DNA from: Moritella marina ATCC 15381
GTDB lineage: Bacteria > Pseudomonadota > Gammaproteobacteria > Enterobacterales > Moritellaceae
NCBI RefSeq assembly: GCF_008931805.1
Contig: NZ_CP044399.1
Coordinates: forward strand, 4,265,370-4,329,369
DNA length: 64,000 nt
Reading direction: 5' to 3'
Shown here: one piece after another, positions 57,605 to 64,000 of the stretch
Layout of the letters: every line of letters starts with the position of its first letter
Position numbering within the stretch: position 1 is the first letter of the stretch
The notes under the pieces: model-generated
Told to the model about the DNA's origin: nothing
The model's input: the letters and a program-made list of their open reading frames with translations, nothing else
Database searches by the model: none
Made by a program: the position numbers and the translations under genes

Positions 57605-59078
57605 AATTTATTCTCAAACGCAGTTGAGTGAACGGCTGCGTCATCTCACACAATTCTCTTCACATTTATTATTCGTCAGCGGTGCTATCGGTTCTGGTAA
57701 ATCAACAGTATTACGGCATCATGTAGAATCAGATTTAAATCAGAAAACAATTACGCTTGATGCACAGCAGTGTCATGATGATGTGGCCTTACGAACGTTT
57801 TTATTACAACAGATTAGTTATGATGGTCGTTTTAATAGTCGTATTCCACTCGTTGATAGCTTAACGTTGTTTGCGCAGGAACTCGAATATGAGCTGACAC
57901 TCTGTATTGATAATGCCATGGCATTGTCGGCTACTAGTGTTGCTGAATTTGCCCAATTAGTCGAACTAAGTCTTAATAATAGAATTAGCATTAAAGTAAA
58001 TATCATTTTATTTGCAGAGAGTCAGTGGGTTGATATAACCCTGCTGCAGTTTGCAAAATCAGCAACCAATGTATTGGAGTTGGAAATGACGGAACTTGAT
58101 CCGCAAGCCGCAGTAAAATTTGTAGAGCAACAGTTTAATAACGCAGGTTATAAGCCTACATTCGTCAATCAGGACGCGATTAATCGTCAAATTGAAGCCT
58201 GTCAGGGTAACCCTGGCAAGTTAACTAAATGTGCGCAAGCGATTATGCAGGGGCAGGTATATAGTCCTGATTCAGCAGTGGTTGACGTAGCAGGACAATC
58301 AACAAAAAAAGTAAATAAATCCTTCTATTTAGCCGGTATTATTGCTGGACTACTATTGCTGGGTAGTGCTGGCTCATTTTTATATGATGCTTATCAGACG
58401 GAGCAACAGGAAGTGGCTGATAGTATGCTCGGCGGTGCGTTGCAGGATGATTTCGCCGATGTGCTGATGACGGATGCTGAAATCGATGCCAATGCCAATA
58501 GCAATGCCAATAGCAATGCGGCGGATATGAGTGCTCCGCAAATGTTTGCCAGTGATTGGGATGAAGAAATGCCGACTGAAATAGGTCAAACCATAACGCT
58601 TACTAATCCTGCCGTCGCCAAACCCTCTGTGGCAAGTCAAAAGCAACGCGTGGTGATTGATGATGCTGCGGTTAATAAGATGTTAGCGAAGCAAAATGCC
58701 GCCAACCCAAGTGTGCTCGTGGATAGTAAAGCAGACATCGATAACGTTGCAGACAACGCCGTTAAAGCAACGATAAGTTCGCCTACATTAATTGCGGGCA
58801 AAGCGTGGGTGATGGCACAACCGGCGAAAAATTATACATTTCAAATTGCTGGTTTAAGCCGTGAAACACAGTTAAAACAATATTTAAACGAGCATGAATT
58901 GCCTGAAGGTATCTGGACTTATCAAACTGTGCGAAATAGCAAACCTTGGTATGTGGTTCTTTACGGTAGTTTTAGCAGTGCTGAACAAGCGAACGCAGCA
59001 AAGCTCAAATTACCAGCGGCAGTACAAAAAGATAAACCGTGGTTAAAGCTATTCACCCAGATACAAAGAGATTTATAA
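57582..59078 (+). CDS. damX: DamX: ATPase-TM-SPOR cell-division protein
   Basis: I place the start at GTG 57582, with AGGCGGA 5 nt upstream inside aroB; this gives 498 residues, and the frame runs further upstream only through aroB. An AAA-type ATPase domain (P-loop GAIGSGKST at 34-42, DNAMALS as Walker B-like) is followed by a membrane segment (about 247-265), a low-complexity linker with Asn-Ala-Asn-Ser repeats, and a C-terminal SPOR domain (about 420-495). SPOR binds denuded septal glycan. E. coli DamX lacks the ATPase domain; the Vibrio-type form has it. Confidence 0.88.
   Translation: MHYSVQTEIYSQTQLSERLRHLTQFSSHLLFVSGAIGSGKSTVLRHHVESDLNQKTITLDAQQCHDDVALRTFLLQQISYDGRFNSRIPLVDSLTLFAQELEYELTLCIDNAMALSATSVAEFAQLVELSLNNRISIKVNIILFAESQWVDITLLQFAKSATNVLELEMTELDPQAAVKFVEQQFNNAGYKPTFVNQDAINRQIEACQGNPGKLTKCAQAIMQGQVYSPDSAVVDVAGQSTKKVNKSFYLAGIIAGLLLLGSAGSFLYDAYQTEQQEVADSMLGGALQDDFADVLMTDAEIDANANSNANSNAADMSAPQMFASDWDEEMPTEIGQTITLTNPAVAKPSVASQKQRVVIDDAAVNKMLAKQNAANPSVLVDSKADIDNVADNAVKATISSPTLIAGKAWVMAQPAKNYTFQIAGLSRETQLKQYLNEHELPEGIWTYQTVRNSKPWYVVLYGSFSSAEQANAAKLKLPAAVQKDKPWLKLFTQIQRDL
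58491..58514. repeat. 12-bp coding tandem repeat in damX
   Basis: AATGCCAATAGC occurs twice exactly, encoding the Asn-Ala-Asn-Ser linker repeats in frame. Confidence 0.85.
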
Positions 59079-59148
59079 AAAAACAGCGCAATTTAGCTGT
59101 AATCCATGTACAATCGGCCCCCTTTTATTTAGCGGTATAAGTCACAAA

Positions 59149-59961
59149 ATGCAGAAAACGCGAGCCTTCTTAAAATGGGCCGGAGGTAAGTATTCTCTGG
59201 TTGATCATCTACGTGAAAAATTACCGCAAGGTAAGCGTTTAGTTGAACCGTTTGTGGGTGCTGCGTCAGTATTTTTAAATACTGACTATGACGAATACCT
59301 GTTAAATGATATTAATCCTGATTTGATTAATATGTACAAGATCCTGCAAGAAAAACCAGAGCAATTTATTGCCGATGCGCAGCGTTTCTTTACCCCTGAA
59401 TTTAATGATAAAGAACGTTATTATAAAATTCGTGAAAAATTTAACAAAACCACCAATCCTTATCAACGCTCGTTGATGTTCTTGTATATGAATCGTCATG
59501 GTTTTAATGGTTTATGCCGTTATAACAAATCAGGTGGTTTTAATGTGCCTTTTGGTTCTTACAAAAAACCGTACTTCCCCTTAAAAGAGCTACGTTTCTT
59601 TGCCGAGAAAGCCAAAAAAGCCACGTTTATTTGTGAATCATACTCAGATGTGTATAAGCGTTTAGAAAGCGATGATGTGGTTTATTGCGATCCTCCGTAT
59701 GCACCATTAAGCACGACGGCAAGTTTTACTTCGTATGCGGCGAACGGTTTTAGTCTTGATGATCAAGCTTTACTGGCTAAAGTGTCACGCGAAACGGCAC
59801 AAGATAGAAATATTCCGGTATTGATTTCGAATCATGATATCCCGTTAACCCGTGAGCTTTATCATGGCTCAACATTTGAAGTGGTGCAGGTAAAACGTAC
59901 TATCAGCCGTAATGCCGGTAAACGTAACAAAGTTGACGAGCTACTCGCGCTGTATAGATAA
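59149..59961 (+). CDS. dam: DNA adenine methylase Dam (GATC)
   Basis: Dam methylates adenine in GATC and marks the parental strand for mismatch repair, SeqA control and replication timing. The 270-residue protein begins with the SAM-binding LKWAGGKYSLVDHL and has the catalytic DPPY at 181-184 (VYCDPPYAPL) of class D12 enzymes. Located after damX as in E. coli; this context separates it from orphan phage Dam enzymes. Confidence 0.96.
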   Translation: MQKTRAFLKWAGGKYSLVDHLREKLPQGKRLVEPFVGAASVFLNTDYDEYLLNDINPDLINMYKILQEKPEQFIADAQRFFTPEFNDKERYYKIREKFNKTTNPYQRSLMFLYMNRHGFNGLCRYNKSGGFNVPFGSYKKPYFPLKELRFFAEKAKKATFICESYSDVYKRLESDDVVYCDPPYAPLSTTASFTSYAANGFSLDDQALLAKVSRETAQDRNIPVLISNHDIPLTRELYHGSTFEVVQVKRTISRNAGKRNKVDELLALYR

Positions 59962-60053
59962 ATTTAAATCGTTAAATTCACGCTTATTGGCGAGAATCGC
60001 CCTACATACCTCGCTCAATCCTCAGTTGTCAGTATTAATCTGGTTTTATTATT

Positions 60054-60079
60054 TTACCCTAGGGGCTAACTTAGGGTAA
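60054..60079 (+). promoter_or_regulatory. Hairpin between dam and rpe
   Basis: TTACCCTA pairs with TAGGGTAA across a 10-nt loop, about 45 bp before the rpe start. No T run follows, so it is not a convincing terminator. Confidence 0.4.
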
Positions 60080-60124
60080 GATTTACGCAGAGTAATGGAA
60101 TAACAACAACTGAGAGCATGCCAA

Positions 60125-60799
60125 ATGAAAAACTTTCTGATTGCCCCTTCTATTTTATCGGCTAATTTTGCTAGCTTAGGTCAAGAAGTCGATGCTGTTC
60201 TGGCCGCAGGTGCCGACGTCATCCACTTTGATGTGATGGATAATCACTATGTACCTAATCTAACGATAGGTCCTATGATCTGTAAAGCGTTACGTGACCA
60301 CGGTGTTACTGCACCCATTGATGTGCATTTAATGGTGCGTCCTGTTGATCACATGATTAATGAATTTGCTAAAGCGGGCGCAACCATGATCACTTTTCAT
60401 GCGGAAGCGTCAGATCATGTTGACCGATCTTTGCAACTAATTAAAGAACACGGCTTAAAAGCGGGCTTGGTATTTAATCCAGCAACACCGCTGCATCACT
60501 TAGATTATGTGATGGATAAATTAGATATGATCTTGCTGATGTCAGTAAACCCTGGTTTTGGTGGTCAAAGTTTTATTCCTGCGACATTACAAAAATTACG
60601 CGATGTACGAAAATTAATTGATGCCAGCGGTCGCGATATTATTCTAGAGATTGATGGTGGCGTTAAAGTAGATAATATTCGTGAAATTGCAGAAGCGGGT
60701 GCCGACATGTTTGTTGCGGGCTCTGCGATTTACGGCCAAGCAGACTATAAAAAAGTCATTGATGAAATGCGTTCGGAGTTAGAAAAAGCCAATGTTTAA
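60125..60799 (+). CDS. rpe: Ribulose-phosphate 3-epimerase Rpe
   Basis: Rpe interconverts ribulose-5-phosphate and xylulose-5-phosphate in the pentose phosphate pathway. The 224-residue TIM-barrel has the family start [16 protein letters not shown], the metal/catalytic [22 protein letters not shown], and [12 protein letters not shown] near the phosphate site. Its 3' end overlaps gph by 8 bp. Confidence 0.97.
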   Translation: MKNFLIAPSILSANFASLGQEVDAVLAAGADVIHFDVMDNHYVPNLTIGPMICKALRDHGVTAPIDVHLMVRPVDHMINEFAKAGATMITFHAEASDHVDRSLQLIKEHGLKAGLVFNPATPLHHLDYVMDKLDMILLMSVNPGFGGQSFIPATLQKLRDVRKLIDASGRDIILEIDGGVKVDNIREIAEAGADMFVAGSAIYGQADYKKVIDEMRSELEKANV

Positions 60800-61463
60800 G
60801 CTTATTTGTTTTGATTTAGACGGTACCCTTGTTGATAGCGTACCTGATTTAGCCGCAGCAGTTAATTGCATGCTGAGTGATTTTGACCGTGCTCATTTTT
60901 CGGAAAATGAAGTACGTGGTTGGGTTGGCAATGGCGCACAAGTATTAGTACAACGTGCATTATCTGGCAGTGTGAATATTGCCGATGATATTGACCCGGC
61001 ATTATTTAATGATGCACTGGCGTCATTCTTAAAGCACTATTCTGCCAATGTTTACACACACAGCGTGTTGTACCCAAATGTGAAAGAGACATTAACTGCA
61101 TTGCGCGATGCCGGCTTTAAGTTGGCGATTGTTACCAATAAACCTATGATACAAGCTATACCAGTACTTGAATTAGCCGGTATTAGCGAGTTTTTTGAAG
61201 TGGTATTGGGTGGCGATTCTCTTGCTGAGAAAAAACCGAATCCATTACCGCTATTACATTGTTTAAATCATTACCAACTTAAGGCTGAAGATGCCTTGAT
61301 GGTGGGTGATTCTAAAAATGATATTATTGCAGCACAAGCGGCGAGCTTTACTAGCTTTGGTTTAACCTATGGTTACAACTACGGTATTCCAATTAGCGAC
61401 AGTAATCCTGATTTTGTGGCCGATGATTTCAGTGAGCTATTAGCTGCAGTGAAATTGAAATAG
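60792..61463 (+). CDS. gph: Phosphoglycolate phosphatase Gph
   Basis: Gph is a HAD-family phosphatase that removes 2-phosphoglycolate, formed during DNA repair. The 223-residue protein has motif [11 protein letters not shown], motif II VTNKP, the Lys of motif III (EKKPNP) and motif [10 protein letters not shown]. It overlaps rpe by 8 bp, so translation is coupled. The last codons and stop are repeated once in a 20-bp tandem duplication just past the gene. Confidence 0.95.
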   Translation: MFKLICFDLDGTLVDSVPDLAAAVNCMLSDFDRAHFSENEVRGWVGNGAQVLVQRALSGSVNIADDIDPALFNDALASFLKHYSANVYTHSVLYPNVKETLTALRDAGFKLAIVTNKPMIQAIPVLELAGISEFFEVVLGGDSLAEKKPNPLPLLHCLNHYQLKAEDALMVGDSKNDIIAAQAASFTSFGLTYGYNYGIPISDSNPDFVADDFSELLAAVKLK

Positions 61464-61480
61464 CAGCAGTGAAATTGAAG
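61441..61480. repeat. 20-bp tandem duplication across the gph stop
   Basis: TAGCTGCAGTGAAATTGAAA (61441-61460) is followed by a copy with two changes (61461-61480). The gph stop TAG (61461-61463) begins the second copy. Confidence 0.92.
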
Positions 61481-61573
61481 TAGTCGATTGACTTACGTAA
61501 CGACATTAACATGATTGGGTAAGCAGATGCGCTTGCCCACAATTGAAAAATTAAGATATTGGGAAATATATTT

Positions 61574-62575
61574 ATGACAAAACCTGTGGTATTAAGTGGT
61601 ATTCAGCCTTCTGGTAGTATGACGATTGGTAACTATATTGGTGCCATCAACCAATGGCTGGACATGCAGGAACACAGCGACTGTCATTTCATGCTTGCGG
61701 ACTTACATACCATCACGGTACGTCAAGATCCGAAAGAATTTAAATCTCAGGTGCTTGAAGGCCTAGCAATGTATATTGCCTGTGGTTTAGACCCTGAAAA
61801 GTCGACTATCTTTTTACAATCTCAAGTGCCTGAACACGCACAATTGAGTTGGTTGCTGAACTGCTATACGCAGATGGGTGAACTAAACCGTATGACGCAG
61901 TTTAAAGATAAATCGAACAATTCGAGCAGCAGTAACTCAGGTTTATATACTTACCCGGTATTGATGGCTGCAGACATTTTACTTTATCAAGCTGATGAAG
62001 TGCCAGTTGGCGATGATCAAAAACAGCACCTAGAATTAGCGCGTACTATTGCGACCCGTTTTAATAATATCTACGGTGATGTTTTCAAAGTGCCAGAGCC
62101 GATGATCCCAACGTTTGGCGCTCGTATTATGAGCCTGCAAGATCCGTTGAAGAAAATGTCTAAGTCAGATGATAATCCAAAAGCCTTCATCAAATTATTA
62201 GATGAGCCGAAAAAGATTGCCAAGAAACTGAAAAGTGCAGTAACAGACAGTGATGAACAAGCGCGTATTTACTTTGATAACAAAGAAAAGCCGGGTGTAT
62301 CTAACTTACTGACATTGCTTTCTGTTGCGACTAAACGTCCAGTTGCTGATCTTGTGCCTGAATACGAAGATAAAATGTATGGTCACTTGAAAGGTGATAC
62401 TGCAGACGCAGTAGTTGCGATGATCGAGCCTATTCAAGCGCGTTACCACGAGTTACGTGCTGATGAGACAGAACTGAACCGCATTATGCGTATCGGTGCT
62501 GAGAAAGCCTCTGAGCGCGCTGCACCGACATTAGCCAAAGCCTATGAAGCGGTTGGTTTTATCTCGAATAAATAG
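61574..62575 (+). CDS. trpS: Tryptophanyl-tRNA synthetase TrpS
   Basis: TrpS charges tRNA-Trp. The class I signature is TIGN (residues 17-20, in the [12 protein letters not shown] context, the HIGH equivalent), and KMSKS is present as KKMSKSDD. I chose ATG 61574 ([14 protein letters not shown], 333 residues, family length 334); a TTG at 61559 is in frame. It ends the damX-dam-rpe-gph-trpS series and is followed by a terminator. Confidence 0.97.
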   Translation: MTKPVVLSGIQPSGSMTIGNYIGAINQWLDMQEHSDCHFMLADLHTITVRQDPKEFKSQVLEGLAMYIACGLDPEKSTIFLQSQVPEHAQLSWLLNCYTQMGELNRMTQFKDKSNNSSSSNSGLYTYPVLMAADILLYQADEVPVGDDQKQHLELARTIATRFNNIYGDVFKVPEPMIPTFGARIMSLQDPLKKMSKSDDNPKAFIKLLDEPKKIAKKLKSAVTDSDEQARIYFDNKEKPGVSNLLTLLSVATKRPVADLVPEYEDKMYGHLKGDTADAVVAMIEPIQARYHELRADETELNRIMRIGAEKASERAAPTLAKAYEAVGFISNK

Positions 62576-62613
62576 TTTATTACTGCAGTGACAGACTATT
62601 AATCGCATCGTGA

Positions 62614-62645
62614 GCGCCCTATATCTAACGGTATAGGGCTTTTTT
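62614..62645 (+). terminator. Rho-independent terminator after trpS
   Basis: GCCCTATA pairs with TATAGGGC across an 8-nt loop, followed by six T. Confidence 0.88.
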
Positions 62646-62655
62646 GTGCCTAAAA

Positions 62656-63264
62656 TTAAAGTAAAAAATACACCTTAATACCTGACAATACGCTGTTTGT
62701 TGCCACGCTCGCTAAGATCATCCCCATTACTTTACTGATAATACTCGCGCCGCTGTTGCCGATGAAGCGATGGATCCAACTCGCTGCTAGCATCAAGATA
62801 AACGCGATAAACAACACGGACAACATAACGCCAGCAGTTTGCATTTGCTGGAACAGGCTAAAACTCGAATTTTCAGTGAGTAGTACAGCCGCGAGCATTG
62901 CTCCTGGGCTAGCAAGAGAGGGCACTGCTAATGGGAAAATAGCCGTTTCGGTGCTGTCTTTTACCATCTGCATTTCGGTATCGGGTTTGCTATCACCAAA
63001 TATCATAGTTAACGCAAATAAAAACAATATTATTCCGCCAGCAATTTCAAATGCCGGTAGTGGAATATCAATAGCCGTTAAAATCAGCTCTCCAGCAATG
63101 ATAAAAAACAATAAAATGAGTGCTGCTGCACACGCTGCTTGTAACGCGATTTTACGCTTTTCTTTTTCATTAAACTGGCTGGTTGCGGCGATAAATACGG
63201 GGACTGTGCCCACTGGATCTATGACTGCAAAGAAAAATATAAATACCGATATGTAATCAATCAT
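62656..63264 (-). CDS. MarC-family (UPF0056) integral membrane protein
   Basis: The 202-residue protein has about six membrane segments and the family features FFFAVIDPVGTVPVFIA at the N-terminus and FPLAVPSLASPGAM in the middle. Relatives include E. coli MarC and YhgN. The earlier link of MarC to multiple antibiotic resistance was not supported, and function is unknown. Convergent with trpS; a palindrome lies about 75 bp upstream. Confidence 0.88.
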   Translation of the reverse strand: MIDYISVFIFFFAVIDPVGTVPVFIAATSQFNEKEKRKIALQAACAAALILLFFIIAGELILTAIDIPLPAFEIAGGIILFLFALTMIFGDSKPDTEMQMVKDSTETAIFPLAVPSLASPGAMLAAVLLTENSSFSLFQQMQTAGVMLSVLFIAFILMLAASWIHRFIGNSGASIISKVMGMILASVATNSVLSGIKVYFLL

Positions 63265-63333
63265 CGTAGTTTCCTATTCGCTGGTATTGATTGTGAGGGA
63301 ATAGGGTGTGTAATGCTGGCGTGGTGGTTTTTA

Positions 63334-63353
63334 TAATGAGTGTTAACACATTA
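63334..63353. promoter_or_regulatory. Candidate operator upstream of the MarC-family gene
   Basis: The perfect palindrome GTGTTAACAC (63340-63349) is flanked by TAAT and ATTA. It lies about 75 bp before the minus-strand gene. No regulator is assigned. Confidence 0.35.
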
Positions 63354-63528
63354 TTCATTGGTAAGGGGCTCCTGTCATACTACTGAGGTTTAATTATAGG
63401 CGTTAAATAACGGTAAGTTTATAGAACCATATTGTACCTTGTATAAATTAAGCTTTTATTTAATAAACGGTAATATGTAGGTGTTTTACGTATGTTTACA
63501 TACAGAGGCTGGTTTATGCTTAGAATTG

Positions 63529-64000
63529 CTAACTAAACAACGAAATAGACAGCGCAAACAGCAGTAATAACGAGATCACTTGCCAGAAGCGTTCTGGATT
63601 CTTTTCAATCAAGGCCTGTTTACGGTTGTTTTTGTATTTAGGGTTGGGGTGTTGTAACTCATGTAAAAGTTCGGATACGTCGGCGTGGCGTTTGTTCGGA
63701 TTAAAGCGTAAACCTTTTTTGATGGCGCCGTCTAACCAAAATGGTACTAACGGGTTGAGCTCATAAGCCGGAATATACTTGGTATTAAGATAAGCCTTCT
63801 GGGTACGGCAGGTTTCTAATTTACCATTAAAAGGCTGTTTTCCTGTGAGCATTTCAAAGATGATCACCGACATCGCGAAGATATCTGATTGCGCGGTACT
63901 GTCACCATTGATAACTGTCTCAGGTGCAGAATAAGCTGCGGTGCCCAAAATCTTATCGCGTTGTAATGGGGTGGCAATTTCTGCAATGCCTTTGACAAAA
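63529..64000 (-). CDS. Ser/Thr protein kinase C-terminus (kinase/phosphatase type), cut by window edge
   Basis: The frame is open to the window end. The visible 156 residues contain the end of a Hanks-type kinase domain: the activation segment ending LGTAAYSAPE (APE motif), the SDIFAMSVIIFEMLTGKQPF helix (Asp of subdomain IX) and the conserved Arg in NPNKRHADVSELL. A short linker and a C-terminal membrane segment (FWQVISLLLLFALSISLF) follow. This end resembles the bifunctional PP2C phosphatase-kinase proteins of marine gammaproteobacteria, but the phosphatase and the catalytic loop lie outside the window. The apparent TTG start at 63948 is not the real start. Confidence 0.8.
   Translation of the reverse strand, partial: FVKGIAEIATPLQRDKILGTAAYSAPETVINGDSTAQSDIFAMSVIIFEMLTGKQPFNGKLETCRTQKAYLNTKYIPAYELNPLVPFWLDGAIKKGLRFNPNKRHADVSELLHELQHPNPKYKNNRKQALIEKNPERFWQVISLLLLFALSISLFS

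Overview
This 64 kb window is a stretch of core chromosome from an AT-rich marine gammaproteobacterium. Gene order and protein sequences resemble the Vibrio/Shewanella/Moritella/Psychromonas group. A Moritella-like organism is my best guess, but that is inference from synteny and sequence feel, not from a database search. I saw no rRNA or tRNA gene, CRISPR array, insertion sequence, integrase or prophage.

Layout. (1) 1-4.4 kb: the end of an M23 peptidase gene, secA, mutT, then yacG and coaE on the minus strand. (2) 4.4-9.0 kb: type IV pilus genes pilA-pilB-pilC-pilD (minus). (3) 9.4-12.4 kb: nadC and a retropepsin-like protease (minus), diverging from ampD-ampE. (4) 12.5-19.7 kb: the pyruvate dehydrogenase cluster pdhR-aceE-aceF-lpd, with two PdhR-type operators and a structured lpd leader. 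(5) 19.8-26.3 kb: a patatin/beta-barrel protein, acnB, yacL and a TRIC-family membrane protein. (6) 26.4-31.4 kb: metA-metH. (7) 31.4-34.1 kb: a small accessory patch (EamA exporter, AraC regulator, LysE exporter). (8) 34.2-43.2 kb: rsmD, ftsY-ftsE-ftsX, an OapA/LysM protein, parC, plsC, rsmC. (9) 43.3-44.5 kb: dapA behind what looks like a leader-peptide attenuator. (10) 44.6-46.7 kb: two DUF1566 envelope proteins. (11) 47-62.6 kb: oxyR, mrcA, then pilMNOPQ-aroK-aroB-damX-dam-rpe-gph-trpS. (12) 62.7-64 kb: a MarC-family protein and the C-terminus of a Ser/Thr kinase.

How the genes work together. The two pil blocks supply most of a type IV pilus machine: pilin, extension ATPase, platform and prepilin peptidase in one, alignment complex and secretin in the other. 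pdhR, aceEF, lpd and acnB connect pyruvate to the TCA cycle. mrcA, ampD/ampE, ftsEX, the OapA protein and DamX act on the cell wall and division. secA and ftsY serve protein export.

The most interesting feature is the dapA leader (about 43.40-43.54 kb). A 17-codon ORF with five lysine codons is followed by mutually exclusive hairpins, the last a terminator 20 nt before the dapA start. This is the textbook layout of ribosome-mediated attenuation, here apparently for lysine. Other points worth a look: paired PdhR boxes, nested inverted repeats before lpd and parC, a hexamer microsatellite between pilB and pilC, and several short tandem duplications lying at stop codons (rsmC, gph, a DUF1566 gene).
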